Shown here: one piece after another, positions 8,739-20,062 of the stretch
How positions within the stretch are numbered: the stretch's first letter is position 1
Layout of the letters: every line of letters starts with the position of its first letter
DNA from: Lachnospiraceae bacterium
Lineage (GTDB): Bacteria; Bacillota; Clostridia; Lachnospirales; Lachnospiraceae
Direction of reading: 5' to 3'
DNA length: 64,000 nucleotides
Assembly: GCA_016280395.1 (NCBI GenBank)
Contig: JAEEGQ010000022.1
Location: 62,001 to 126,000, forward strand
The notes under the pieces: model-generated
The model's input: the letters and a program-made list of their open reading frames with translations, nothing else
The model's database searches: none
Told to the model about the DNA's origin: nothing
Translations under genes and position numbers: made by a program

Positions 8739-8758
8739 CAGGAGTCAGCCTGCTCGAT
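8739..8758. repeat. Copy 1 of a dispersed 20-bp intergenic element
   Basis: CAGGAGTCAGCCTGCTCGAT matches 19 of 20 bases of the stretch at 58254-58273. It contains the small inverted repeat CAGG...CCTG. Both copies lie in a gap downstream of a gene and 27-45 bases upstream of a sigma-A promoter. Confidence 0.55.
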
Positions 8759-8785
8759 TGTGTAAGCGGTCTCCAAGTTTTACTC

Positions 8786-8814
8786 TTTACTTATAGTTGA
8801 AAAAATGGTACAAT
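8786..8814 (+). promoter_or_regulatory. Sigma-A type promoter for the histidine kinase operon
   Basis: TTTACT, 17-bp spacer, TACAAT, with the predicted start about 25 bases before the kinase ATG. Confidence 0.6.
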
Positions 8815-8846
8815 AAAGTGATTAAAAATGGGTTTCAGGAGTGAGT

Positions 8847-10706
8847 ATGAGCAAGATCAGCGAAGAGATCAGACAATATCTGACCGATTTTGGCGGGCTT
8901 GATGTTACTTTCAGGAAAAAATTCCGCGAAAAAGTAGATGAAGACCGGTGGCATAACGTTAACAGCGTTTCGATAGAAGTTATCATCATCGGCATCCTTG
9001 CGTGTATAATTCTGTTTACATATCATGGCGGCGATATAGGAACATCATCATATCTCAGGATAAGGCTGTGGTCGGTCATTGCGTTCATAGCCGTATCCGT
9101 GGCAGGCCTGTTCCTTTACAGGTATGTGAACAAAAGCAAACCCGGCAACAGAAAGCTGAAACGGGGCATAACTGATGCCATGTGGGTGTTCTGGTGCCTG
9201 TTGTCGCTTCTTTGCTGTTATTCTTTTGCTGCCGTAATGAAGGAAGACCAGCTGGAATACGCCATAACGATGTCGCTTTTTGTTACAACGCTGTGTTTCT
9301 ATTCGTTGATAAGGGCTTATGCGTTCCTTCCGATCCTGACCGTCTACTGCGGTGTTTTTGTTGTATTTGCCGCCATTTTCGATGCTCCGGCAACAATGTA
9401 TGTGTATATAATTGTCATGTACATACTCGGCATCCTGATCGGTGCAACGAGATACATCCCCATGCAGAATATCTTTGCCGAGAGCCAGCAGGTCGAGCGC
9501 ACCAACGAACGTCTGCAGGAGCTTGTCGAGGAAGCGGTCAAAAAGGCCAATGAAGCAAGTATGGCGAGAGGTGATTTCTTTGCCAGGGCCAGCCATGACA
9601 TGCGCACACCCATGAACGGTATTCTGGGGCTTATTCATCTTACGTTGCAGGAAAAGGGACTTACGCCGGTCGTTCGCGAGAACCTCGGTAAAATGGATAT
9701 CACCGGCCGCTATCTCTTAAATCTCATCAACGATCTTCTGGATCTGCAAAAGATCGAAGACGGCAATATCACATTCAAATACGAACCTACACGCTGGCTT
9801 GATTTCATCGAGAACATGCTTGTCGTATTTGAGCCTGCTGTTGAAGAGAAGAACATCTCATTCAAAGTCGAAAAGAAGAATCTCTCGGATTGCAGCGTGA
9901 ATATCGACACGCTGCGCATCCAGCAGATCTTTACGAATATCATATCCAATGCCTTCAAGTTTACCGAGCCCGGCGGCAGTGTGGTCTGCACCTTTGAAGA
10001 GGTTAAGGGACCGGAAGACAAGGTATGCGTAAGGTTTACGGTTGCGGATACCGGAATCGGAATGACAGAAGAGTTCCAGAAGCATATTTATGAGCCCTTC
10101 GCGCAGGAGGACAACGGTATATCGGCAGGCAACGGAACGGGCCTTGGAATGGCCATCGTCAAGAAAGTCACGGAGCTCCTTGGCGGAACGATAACCATAA
10201 ACAGCAAGAGAGGCCACGGCACTACGGTTACAGTTTATCTGGAACTCGAGCGCTTTGCCGGCGTGGTACCCAAAGCAGGTGTTGAGGAAACGGATATGAG
10301 CATCCTCAGGGGCCAGCACATTCTCGTATGCGAGGACAATCCTCTTAACCTCGAGATAGCGGTGAAGCTTCTTGAAGCGAAAGGGATCGTTGTCGACACT
10401 GCTGAGAACGGCAAGCTTGGAGTAGAGAAATTCGAGAAGTCAAAAGTCGGCTACTATGCTATGATCCTTATGGATATCAGAATGCCTGTCATGAACGGAT
10501 ACGACGCCACAAGGGCGATAAGGGCACTGAGAAGGTCGGATGCGGGAACGATACCGATCATTGCGATGTCGGCCAACGCTTTCAAGGAAGACATTGACGA
10601 ATCGTTAAGATCCGGCATGAATGAACATCTTATCAAGCCCATCGTGGTCAAGAACCTGTATTCCACCATAAGACGTTTTATCGATAAAAAAGGAAATAAG
10701 GCCTGA
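8847..10706 (+). CDS. Hybrid sensor histidine kinase / response regulator
   Basis: A 619-residue membrane kinase. Order: about six membrane helices (residues 45-205), a helical linker (ERTNERLQELVEEAVKKANE), a HisKA dimerisation domain with the phosphorylatable His near residue 250 (ARASHDMRTPMNG), and a HATPase domain with N box NIISNAFKFTEPG and G boxes DTGIGM and GTGLGM. A C-terminal receiver domain follows, with Asp near residue 541 (LMDIRMPVMNGYDA) and acidic pair CEDN. No HPt domain or output domain is attached, so the phosphate partner lies elsewhere. No extracellular ligand-binding domain is visible; sensing would be in or at the membrane. ATG 8847 is preferred to GTG 8841 because AGGAG sits 5 bases before it. 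It is followed by dapF after 20 bases. Confidence 0.9.
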   Translation: MSKISEEIRQYLTDFGGLDVTFRKKFREKVDEDRWHNVNSVSIEVIIIGILACIILFTYHGGDIGTSSYLRIRLWSVIAFIAVSVAGLFLYRYVNKSKPGNRKLKRGITDAMWVFWCLLSLLCCYSFAAVMKEDQLEYAITMSLFVTTLCFYSLIRAYAFLPILTVYCGVFVVFAAIFDAPATMYVYIIVMYILGILIGATRYIPMQNIFAESQQVERTNERLQELVEEAVKKANEASMARGDFFARASHDMRTPMNGILGLIHLTLQEKGLTPVVRENLGKMDITGRYLLNLINDLLDLQKIEDGNITFKYEPTRWLDFIENMLVVFEPAVEEKNISFKVEKKNLSDCSVNIDTLRIQQIFTNIISNAFKFTEPGGSVVCTFEEVKGPEDKVCVRFTVADTGIGMTEEFQKHIYEPFAQEDNGISAGNGTGLGMAIVKKVTELLGGTITINSKRGHGTTVTVYLELERFAGVVPKAGVEETDMSILRGQHILVCEDNPLNLEIAVKLLEAKGIVVDTAENGKLGVEKFEKSKVGYYAMILMDIRMPVMNGYDATRAIRALRRSDAGTIPIIAMSANAFKEDIDESLRSGMNEHLIKPIVVKNLYSTIRRFIDKKGNKA

Positions 10707-10726
10707 AGGACCGGAAAACGGAGGTT

Positions 10727-12902
<2,176 letters not shown>

Positions 12903-12903
<1 letters not shown>

Positions 12904-14303
12904 TGAAACTTTATAACAGTCTGACGAGAAAAACCGAGGAATTTGTTCCAAACGTTCCCGGAAAGGTCGCAATGTATACTTGCGGACCGACAGTATATCA
13001 TTACGCGCATATCGGTAATATGCGCAGCTATATCTGCGAGGATGTGCTGGAAAAGACGCTTCGATACCTCGGGTTTGATGTCAAGCGTGTAATGAACATA
13101 ACGGACGTCGGGCATCTTTCCGATGACGGCGATAACGGCGAAGACAAGATGGTAAAAGGCGCCGAGCGTGAACACAAGACGGTCATGGAGATAGCAGAGT
13201 TCTATACAAAAGCTTTCTTTGACGACTGCGCGCTTGTAAACATCAAGAGACCCGATGTTGTGGAGCCGGCTACAAACTGCATCCCGGAGTTCCAGAACAT
13301 GATAAAGGTGCTCCTTGACAAGGGATATGCCTACAAAGCAGGCGAGAATGTTTATTTTGATACCTCGAAGCTTAAAGATTATTATGTTTTCGGCAATCAG
13401 AACGAGCAGGAGCTTCTGATAGGCGCCCGCGATGACGTTACCGAGGACACCAATAAACGCAACAAAAACGACTTTGTGCTCTGGTTCACAAAATCAAAAT
13501 TTGCGCAGCAGGCTCTTAAGTGGGACAGCCCCTGGGGCGTAGGATACCCGGGCTGGCACATAGAGTGCTCGTGCATCAGTATGAAGCATCTCGGCGAATA
13601 TATGGATATCCATTGCGGCGGCGTTGACAATATCTTCCCGCACCATACGAACGAGATCGCGCAGAGTGAGTCCTTTACCGGACATAAATGGTGCAATTAC
13701 TGGTTCCATGTGCAGCATCTGAACGACCGCGGCGGCAAGATGAGCAAGTCAAAAGGCGCGATCCTTACCGTATCCGTCCTTAAGGAAAAAGGCTACGATC
13801 CGCTTGTTTACCGCTTCTTCTGCCTGCAGTCGCATTACAGGAAGCCTCTCGAGTTCTCCTTCGAGATCCTTGACAATACCGTTGCGGCATACAACAAGCT
13901 TAAGAAAAGAGTGCTTGAACTGAAGGATGACGGAGCCGTTGATAAAGCGGTTTTCGACGAGTATAAGCAGCGTTTTTCCGATGCACTTTCGGACGATATC
14001 AATACATCCATGGCTCTCACGGTGCTCTATGATGTGCTCAAGGCACCGACAAATGATGCAACAAAGCTTGCGCTCATCAATGATTTTGACTATGTTCTCG
14101 GACTCGATCTTTCCGTAAGGAAGGAAGAAGAGGGCGAAGAGGACAGCGAGCTTGCAGCTTATGTTGAAGAGCAGATCGCTCTCAGGAAAGAAGCCAAAAA
14201 GGCAAAGGATTTTGCAAAGGCCGATGCGATACGGAACGAGCTCGCAGCCAGGGGTATCATCCTTGAGGATACAAGAGAGGGCGTTAAATGGAGGAAGGCT
14301 TAA
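12903..14303 (+). CDS. cysS: Cysteinyl-tRNA synthetase
   Basis: Charges tRNA-Cys. It is a 466-residue class I synthetase with HIGH-type motif (CGPTVYHYAHIGNMR), zinc-binding residues (TCGPT near the start and GWHIECSCIS), KMSKS motif (RGGKMSKSKG) and the small C-terminal helical domain ending with RDTREG-like LEDTREGVKWR. Length is normal. It begins in the stop codon of the Pro-Glu gene and its last 16 bases overlap mrnC. The order cysS-mrnC-rlmB-sigH is the Bacillus/Clostridium arrangement. Confidence 0.97.
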
Positions 14304-14764
14304 AAGCATTTCTGCCTGTTTCCGGTATTTGCGAAAGGTTCGGCTTAAAACCCGCATCACCGAAGGACTATTCGCCCCTTACGCTTGCGTTCATCGGTGA
14401 TGCGGTATATGACCTGATCGTTCGCACACTTGTTGTGGAGCACGGGAACACCCAGGTAAACAAGCTCCATAAAAAGAAGAGCGCGATCGTAAAAGCGGAA
14501 ACACAGAAAGAACTGTATTTTGTGATAAAGGACAGCCTCGACGAAGAAGAAGAGGCTGTCTTCAAACGCGGAAGGAACGCAAAATCCTATACTACGGCAA
14601 AGAACGCCTCTGTTTCGGATTACAGGATCGCAACGGGAGTCGAGACTCTTGTCGGATATCTCTATATGTCCGAAAGGTACGGAAGGATACTGGAACTGCT
14701 GAAAGCGGGCCTTGATTCCTTAGGACTCCTTGATCAGGAGGCAGCAGGTTCCGGCAACCGCTGA
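14288..14764 (+). CDS. mrnC: Mini-ribonuclease III
   Basis: A double-strand RNase without the RNA-binding domain of RNase III; in Bacillus it matures 23S rRNA. The protein has 158 residues and keeps the RNase III catalytic signature in the short form LTLAFIGDAVYDLIVR plus the downstream helix with NRNAKSY-like RGRNAKSYTTAKNASVSDYR. It overlaps the end of cysS by 16 bases, as expected for this conserved pair. Confidence 0.93.
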   Translation: MEEGLKAFLPVSGICERFGLKPASPKDYSPLTLAFIGDAVYDLIVRTLVVEHGNTQVNKLHKKKSAIVKAETQKELYFVIKDSLDEEEEAVFKRGRNAKSYTTAKNASVSDYRIATGVETLVGYLYMSERYGRILELLKAGLDSLGLLDQEAAGSGNR

Positions 14765-14806
14765 GAGCAATCCGGGCACCATAAAGGAAATGATACGGAA
14801 GACAGC

Positions 14807-15550
14807 ATGAGATACGAAGAATTTACAATAGAGGGCAGGAATGCCGTAATAGAGGCTTTTCGCTCGGGAAAGACCATAGACAAGGTGTTTGTGCTTGACG
14901 GCTGCAAGGACGGCCCGATACAGACAGTGCTCCGTGAGGCAAAAAAAACGGATGCCATAATACAGTACGTTACGGCGGAACGCCTGAACCAGCTTTCGGA
15001 GACCGGCAAGCACCAGGGAGTTATCGCTTACGCAGCCGCATACGAATACGCAGAGGTCGAAGATATCCTGAACAATGCAAAGGAAAAAGGCGAGCCGCCC
15101 TTCATTGTGATCCTGGACGGAATAGAAGACCCGCATAACCTGGGTGCGATCATAAGAACCGCGAACCAGGCCGGAGCCCACGGTGTCATCATCCCCAAGA
15201 GACGGGCGGTGGGCCTTACGGCAACTGTGGCCAAAACATCTGCCGGAGCCCTTAACTATACACCGGTAGCCAAGGTCACGAATATAACAAAGACCATAGA
15301 AGAACTGAAGGAGCAGGGGATATGGTTCGTCTGCGCCGATATGGACGGAGAGGTGATGTACAGCCAAAATCTTACCGGCCCTATCGGACTTGTTATAGGC
15401 AGCGAGGGCGAAGGCGTAAGCCGGCTCGTGAAAGAACACTGTGACTATGTGACAAGGATCCCGATGAAAGGGGACATAGATTCCCTCAATGCTTCTGTTG
15501 CCGCAGGAGTGCTGATGTTTGAGATAAGACGCCAGAGAGATTTCAAATAA
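14807..15550 (+). CDS. rlmB: 23S rRNA guanosine-2251 2'-O-methyltransferase (SPOUT family)
   Basis: A 247-residue TrmH/RlmB-type enzyme. The N-terminal substrate-binding domain starts EEFTIEGRNAVIEAFRSG. The SPOUT trefoil knot shows the three family motifs: DGIEDPHNLGAIIRTA, LVIGSEGEGVSRLV and IPMKGDIDSLNASVAAGVLM. It modifies the peptidyl-transferase P loop of 23S rRNA. Its place after mrnC supports the assignment to RlmB rather than a tRNA enzyme. Confidence 0.93.
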   Translation: MRYEEFTIEGRNAVIEAFRSGKTIDKVFVLDGCKDGPIQTVLREAKKTDAIIQYVTAERLNQLSETGKHQGVIAYAAAYEYAEVEDILNNAKEKGEPPFIVILDGIEDPHNLGAIIRTANQAGAHGVIIPKRRAVGLTATVAKTSAGALNYTPVAKVTNITKTIEELKEQGIWFVCADMDGEVMYSQNLTGPIGLVIGSEGEGVSRLVKEHCDYVTRIPMKGDIDSLNASVAAGVLMFEIRRQRDFK

Positions 15551-15555
15551 CGATC

Positions 15556-16134
15556 ATGAATGATTATAATGAATTAAAAGACAGTGAGCTTATAGAGAAA
15601 TTCCGGAGCGGAGATACAGCCGCTTGGGATTTTCTTTTTAAGCGCTATGAAAAACTTATCGAATCACAGCCTAACTTCTATTATGCAAGGGGGGCGGAAG
15701 CCGATGATATCGTCGTTGCAGGTATGGAAGGGTTTTACGAAGCTGTGCTCTTTTTTGATACAAACAAGGGAGCCTTTGCCTCTTTTGCAGGTCTTTGCAT
15801 AGGAAGAAAGATCCAGAAGTTTGTAGATAAAGCAAACAGCCGTTATAACAGCCTTCTAAATGATGCCGTACCCTTTCCGGAAGATGATGAAAAAGCCGGG
15901 GAGGAGTATCTTTTAGATAATGTAAAGACAAACCCCGAGGCCATTTACCTTGAAAAAGAGAGGAGCATGGAGCTCGAAAAGGAGCTGAAAAGGAATCTTT
16001 CCGAGACAGAGTATGCGGTACTGATCGACAGGATGGACGGATACAGCTACAAAGAGATCGCAAAGAGACTGGGCATTTCGGAAAAGGCTGTTGACAATGC
16101 CATCCAGAGGATAAGAAAGAGTCTGAGAAAATAA
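15556..16134 (+). CDS. sigH: RNA polymerase sigma factor, SigH type
   Basis: A 192-residue sigma-70 family protein lacking regions 1 and 3. Region 2 covers about residues 20-90 and region 4 carries a helix-turn-helix (SYKEIAKRLGISEKAVDNAIQRIRKSL). In Bacillus and Clostridia SigH lies directly after the cysS-mrnC-rlmB-yacP run and serves stationary-phase, competence and early sporulation genes; here yacP is missing and the gene starts 5 bases after the rlmB stop. No clear ribosome binding site is visible, so translation is probably coupled to rlmB. The identification rests on gene order plus size. An ECF factor would be the alternative, but the sequence resembles SigH more. Confidence 0.85.
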   Translation: MNDYNELKDSELIEKFRSGDTAAWDFLFKRYEKLIESQPNFYYARGAEADDIVVAGMEGFYEAVLFFDTNKGAFASFAGLCIGRKIQKFVDKANSRYNSLLNDAVPFPEDDEKAGEEYLLDNVKTNPEAIYLEKERSMELEKELKRNLSETEYAVLIDRMDGYSYKEIAKRLGISEKAVDNAIQRIRKSLRK

Positions 16135-16151
16135 CAGATCGGGTCAAAAAA

Positions 16152-16171
16152 GAAAATCTTTAAAGATTTTC
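16152..16171. other. 20-bp perfect palindrome after sigH
   Basis: GAAAATCTTTAAAGATTTTC is perfectly self-complementary, AT-rich, and lies 17 bases after the sigH stop and 11 bases before the -35 of the next promoter. It could be a weak terminator hairpin (no good T run follows) or an operator for the decarboxylase promoter. Confidence 0.55.
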
Positions 16172-16181
16172 AATTTAGCAC

Positions 16182-16210
16182 TTGTTATTATTTTCGTTTT
16201 GTGCTATGTT
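16182..16210 (+). promoter_or_regulatory. Sigma-A type promoter for the decarboxylase operon
   Basis: TTGTTA, 17-bp spacer, TATGTT. The leader is about 54 bases and ends with GGAAGGAGGAA before the first ATG. Confidence 0.65.
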
Positions 16211-16270
16211 TATGGAGATTTGTGGCTTAATTAACAAAATACTTACACAACCCGGAAGGAGGAAGTACGT

Positions 16271-16597
16271 ATGACACTATACAAGGCATTTGCGCTTTTA
16301 AGCTCTACAGGTGAGCCCGATGTCGCAAACTGGTTTGTTGTATTGATGGGCATTGGTATCGTTTTCATCGGTCTTGTCTGCATCGTTGCTCTTTGCACTG
16401 CCATGAGCGCGATCATCAAGGCACTCGAAAAGAACAAGAAGCCCGCACCTGCTGTGGCTAAGCCTGCGCCTGCTGCGTCAAAGGCAGCACCTATAGCAAA
16501 CCGTCAGGAATTCATTGCAGCCATCTCTGTTGCGATTGCAGAAGAGCTTGGAACAGATGTTTCCGCGATCCGTATTTTATCCGTAAAGCCCCTTTAA
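16271..16597 (+). CDS. oadG: Sodium-pump decarboxylase gamma subunit (OadG family)
   Basis: A small 108-residue membrane subunit that holds the alpha and beta subunits together in oxaloacetate-type decarboxylase sodium pumps. One membrane helix (about 20-50, VVLMGIGIVFIGLVCIVALCTAM) is followed by an Ala-Pro-Lys linker (PAPAVAKPAPAASKAAP) and a soluble C-terminal domain (REFIAAISVAIAEE-like). It is first in the order gamma, biotin carrier, beta, alpha. AAGGAGGAA precedes the ATG at 10 bases. Confidence 0.88.
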   Translation: MTLYKAFALLSSTGEPDVANWFVVLMGIGIVFIGLVCIVALCTAMSAIIKALEKNKKPAPAVAKPAPAASKAAPIANRQEFIAAISVAIAEELGTDVSAIRILSVKPL

Positions 16598-16643
16598 GGC
16601 CGGATTTCAAACGATTCATTTCATTTAAGAAAGGATTTTTATC

Positions 16644-16985
16644 ATGAACAGGTACAAAGTAAACGTAAACGGTACAGATTACGAAGTAGCAATCGAGCTT
16701 ATCGACGAAGCAACAGCAAAGGCAGCTGCTCCTGCAGCACCCAAGGCAGCTCCGGCCGCAGCACCCTCTGACGGACAGGCAGTTACCGCTCCCATGCCGG
16801 GCCCGATCCTTGACATCAAAGTAGCACAGGGCGCTTCTGTAAAGAAGGGTGATGTTCTCATGATCCTCGAGGCAATGAAGATGGAGAACGAGATCCTCGC
16901 TCCCTGCGACGGCACCGTTGTAAGTCTTAATGTTCAGAAGGGAAGCCAGGTTGACAGTGGTTCTGTTCTCTGCGTGATCAAATAA
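16644..16985 (+). CDS. Biotin carboxyl carrier subunit of the decarboxylase
   Basis: A 113-residue biotin carrier. A short N-terminal domain is followed by an Ala-Pro hinge (KAAAPAAPKAAPAAAP) and a biotinyl domain with the modified lysine in EAMKMEN (about residue 78). It carries CO2 from the alpha-subunit transferase to the beta-subunit pump. Here the carrier is a separate gene, and the alpha subunit correspondingly ends without a biotin domain. Confidence 0.93.
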   Translation: MNRYKVNVNGTDYEVAIELIDEATAKAAAPAAPKAAPAAAPSDGQAVTAPMPGPILDIKVAQGASVKKGDVLMILEAMKMENEILAPCDGTVVSLNVQKGSQVDSGSVLCVIK

Positions 16986-17060
16986 GAAAAACACGCAGGT
17001 TCAAAGCAGGGGTAAACCCTGCGGGACACTTTCACACTGACTTATTCTTTGGAGGAAACA

Positions 17061-18332
17061 ATGGAAACTATTATTAATTTCTTACAGCAGACAGGTTTCT
17101 ATCAGCTCGGCTCCGACCCCAGGATGCTGATCATGATAGCTATCTCACTTGTTCTGATGGTACTTGCGATCGTTTTCAAGTTTGAACCCCTTCTTCTTGT
17201 TACGATAGCATTCGGTATGCTGCTCACCAACCTTCCGGGCGCAGAAGTATTCCATGAGATACTCTACGCAGGCGGACATGCCAACTGGTCGCTGTTCGGA
17301 GGCGGAGACATCGCTGCTTTCCTTGCGGAAGGCGAAGCTCACGGCCTTACACCCGAGCAGATCGCACATTTCACTTCCCTGTATGTTGACAACGGCATCA
17401 AGACCATCACACCCGGTCTTATCGACTATCTCTATCTTGGAGTTAAGCTCGGCATCTATCCCTGCCTCATCTTCGTAGGTGTAGGCGCAATGACAGACTT
17501 CGCACCCCTCATCGCGAATCCCAAGAGCCTTCTTCTCGGCGCAGCAGCCCAGATCGGTATCTTCCTTACATACGTAGGAACACAGCTCACAGGCCTTTAT
17601 TCGAAGGCTGAGTCAAGCTCCATCGGTATCATCGGCGGCGCTGACGGCCCTACGGCTATTTTCGTTACATCAAAGCTTGCTCCCCAGCTCCTCGGACCCA
17701 TCGCTGTGGCAGCTTATTCCTACATGGCTCTCGTTCCGGTAATCCAGCCTCCGATCATGAGACTCCTTACAACGGAAAAAGAGCGCAAGATCAAGATGGT
17801 AGCGCTCCGCAGCGTATCGAAGACAGAGAAGATCATCTTCCCCTTCGTTGTAACCATCTTCGTAGCACTTCTTGTTCCTTCGGCAACTCCTCTTGTAGGC
17901 TGCTTAATGCTTGGTAACCTCTTCAAAGAGTGCGGTGTTACCGAACGTCTCAACAAGACAGTACAGAACGAGCTTATGAACATCGTTACCATATTCCTCG
18001 GAATTTCCGTAGGCGCAACGGCAACGGCAAGCACCTTCCTTTCCATCAAGACCATCGTTATCATGCTCATGGGCGTTGTAGCTTTCGGCTGCGGCACTGC
18101 AGGCGGTGTGCTTCTTGCAAAGTTCATGAACCTCTTTACAAAGAACAAGATCAACCCTCTTATCGGTTCCGCAGGTGTTTCCGCGGTTCCCATGGCAGCA
18201 CGTGTTTCACAGGTTGAAGGCCAGAAGGCGGATCCTTCGAACTTCCTTCTTATGCACGCTATGGGTCCCAACGTTGCAGGCGTTATCGGTTCCGCCATCG
18301 CAGCAGGTACATTACTTGCTCTGTTCGGCTGA
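17061..18332 (+). CDS. oadB: Sodium-translocating decarboxylase beta subunit
   Basis: The integral membrane subunit that couples decarboxylation of carboxybiotin to sodium export. It has 423 residues and about nine to eleven helices. The family signature SSSIGIIGGADGPTAIF is present, as are the late-half GISVGATATASTFL and GSAGVSAVPMAARV. I start it at ATG 17061, which has GGAGG 6 bases upstream; the ORF-track start at 17049 is a TTG lying before that ribosome binding site. Confidence 0.95.
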   Translation: METIINFLQQTGFYQLGSDPRMLIMIAISLVLMVLAIVFKFEPLLLVTIAFGMLLTNLPGAEVFHEILYAGGHANWSLFGGGDIAAFLAEGEAHGLTPEQIAHFTSLYVDNGIKTITPGLIDYLYLGVKLGIYPCLIFVGVGAMTDFAPLIANPKSLLLGAAAQIGIFLTYVGTQLTGLYSKAESSSIGIIGGADGPTAIFVTSKLAPQLLGPIAVAAYSYMALVPVIQPPIMRLLTTEKERKIKMVALRSVSKTEKIIFPFVVTIFVALLVPSATPLVGCLMLGNLFKECGVTERLNKTVQNELMNIVTIFLGISVGATATASTFLSIKTIVIMLMGVVAFGCGTAGGVLLAKFMNLFTKNKINPLIGSAGVSAVPMAARVSQVEGQKADPSNFLLMHAMGPNVAGVIGSAIAAGTLLALFG

Positions 18333-18350
18333 TAGGTCAGGAGGTAAAAA

Positions 18351-19790
18351 ATGGCTAAAAAACCCTTATACATAACAGATACCATCCTTCGTGATGCACA
18401 CCAGTCACAGGCCGCAACCCGTATGAGGATAGAAGACATGCTTCCCGCATGCGAGCTCCTTGACAATATGGGATACTGGTCCTTAGAGTGCTGGGGCGGT
18501 GCCACATTCGACTCCTGCATGCGTTTCCTCAACGAGGATCCGTGGGAGAGACTCCGCACCTTAAGAAAGGCTATGCCCAAGACAAAGCTGCAGATGCTCC
18601 TTCGCGGACAGAACCTCTTAGGCTACAAGCACTATGCAGACGACGTTGTTGAATCCTTCGTTAAGAAGTCTCTTGAAAACGGTATCGATGTTATCCGTAT
18701 CTTCGACGCACTTAACGATCCGAGAAACATGGCAGCAGCCATGAAATTCACAAAAGAGTACGGCGGCACCGTTGAGGCTGCCATCAGCTACACATCAAGC
18801 CCCGTACACAACGAAGATTACTTTGTAAAGCTTGTTCTCGAGCTTGAGAAGATGGGCGCAGACGTTATCTGTATCAAGGATATGGCGAACCTTCTCCTTC
18901 CTTTCGACGCATATTCGCTCGTTAAGAGATTAAAGGAGAACACAGGCCTTCCCATCCATCTTCATACACACAACACAACAGGTACAGGCGACATGGTTTA
19001 CCTTATGGCCGCACAGGCAGGCGTTGATATCGTAGATACCGCGCTTTCACCTATGGCTAACGGTACATCGCAGCCTACCACAGAGTCCCTTGTTGCTACA
19101 TTAAAGGGCACTGAGCGCGATACAGGCCTTGACCTTAACAAACTCAGCGAAGCAGCAGCTCACTTCCGTAAAGTCGCACAGCGTCTTACAGATGAAGGCG
19201 TGCTCAACCCCAAGGTGCTCCACGTTGATACAAACACACTTCTTTACCAGGTACCCGGCGGCATGCTTTCAAACCTCTTAAAGCAGCTTAAGGATGCAAA
19301 GGCAGAAGATAAGTATTATCAGGTGCTCGAAGAGGTTCCGAGGGTCCGCAAAGACTTCGGATATCCGCCTCTTGTAACTCCTACCAGCCAGATCGTCGGT
19401 TCACAGGCAGTTATGAACGTTCTTTACGGCGAGCGCTACAAGGTATTCCCGAAGGAGTCCAAAGGTCTTCTCCGTGGTGAGTACGGTAAGCTTCCGGGCG
19501 AGGTTAACGAGGAAGTACGTAAGAAAGCTATCGGCGATGAAGAAGTCATCACCTGCCGTCCCGCAGACCTTATCGAGCCCGAAATGCCCAAGTACCGTGA
19601 AGAGACAAAGGCTATCGCCAAGTCCGAAGAGGATGTTCTCTGCGTGGCAATGTTCCCTCAGGTTGCACCCAAGTTCCTTGATATCCGCGACGGAAGGGTT
19701 AAGCCTGCAGAGGAAGCTAAGCCTGCAGCAAAGCCCGCAGTTTCAAAAGACGGAGTACGTACTCTTTACGTTCAGGACGTTTCGATCTGA
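18351..19790 (+). CDS. oadA: Oxaloacetate decarboxylase alpha subunit (carboxyltransferase)
   Basis: A 479-residue carboxyltransferase that moves the carboxyl group from oxaloacetate (or a related acid) to biotin. The TIM-barrel core shows DTILRDAHQSQAATRM at the start, CIKDMANLLLP in the middle and the metal-binding HLHTHNTTGTG. A conserved carboxylase domain follows. The C-terminus ends with an Ala-Pro-Lys stretch and a short beta segment but no biotin domain. The pathway would turn oxaloacetate into pyruvate plus a sodium gradient; the closely related pyruvate carboxylase subunit B is the alternative reading of the family, but beta and gamma pump subunits next door favour the pump. Confidence 0.92.
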   Translation: MAKKPLYITDTILRDAHQSQAATRMRIEDMLPACELLDNMGYWSLECWGGATFDSCMRFLNEDPWERLRTLRKAMPKTKLQMLLRGQNLLGYKHYADDVVESFVKKSLENGIDVIRIFDALNDPRNMAAAMKFTKEYGGTVEAAISYTSSPVHNEDYFVKLVLELEKMGADVICIKDMANLLLPFDAYSLVKRLKENTGLPIHLHTHNTTGTGDMVYLMAAQAGVDIVDTALSPMANGTSQPTTESLVATLKGTERDTGLDLNKLSEAAAHFRKVAQRLTDEGVLNPKVLHVDTNTLLYQVPGGMLSNLLKQLKDAKAEDKYYQVLEEVPRVRKDFGYPPLVTPTSQIVGSQAVMNVLYGERYKVFPKESKGLLRGEYGKLPGEVNEEVRKKAIGDEEVITCRPADLIEPEMPKYREETKAIAKSEEDVLCVAMFPQVAPKFLDIRDGRVKPAEEAKPAAKPAVSKDGVRTLYVQDVSI

Positions 19791-19821
19791 TAAAGCGATA
19801 AAAACTTTAAGTAAAACACAG

Positions 19822-19865
19822 GGCATTTCCGGGCCATAAAAGGGCCCGGAATGCCGGTTTTGAGC
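19822..19865 (+). terminator. Rho-independent terminator of the decarboxylase operon
   Basis: GGCATTTCCGGGCC and GGGCCCGGAATGCC form a long hairpin with one bulged T and an ATAAAA loop, followed by GGTTTTG. Confidence 0.85.
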
Positions 19866-19902
19866 ATGCTCAAAGATTTTTCAAAATTCTTAAAAAAAAT
19901 AC

Positions 19903-19931
19903 TTGCCAAAACAGAATGCCTGTGGTATCAT
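19903..19931 (+). promoter_or_regulatory. Promoter of the tRNA-Thr/tRNA-Pro pair
   Basis: TTGCCA, 17-bp spacer, TATCAT, ending 21 bases before the first tRNA base. Confidence 0.7.
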
Positions 19932-19952
19932 AACGATTGCGCTGAAAACTAT

Positions 19953-20025
<73 letters not shown>

Positions 20026-20062
20026 CTCGCAGACTTGCTACAAAGGTTTGCGCAATATGTTT

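Noticed and set aside
15556-16134. ECF-type sigma factor
   Set aside because: Gene order after cysS-mrnC-rlmB and overall size fit SigH; no anti-sigma gene follows.
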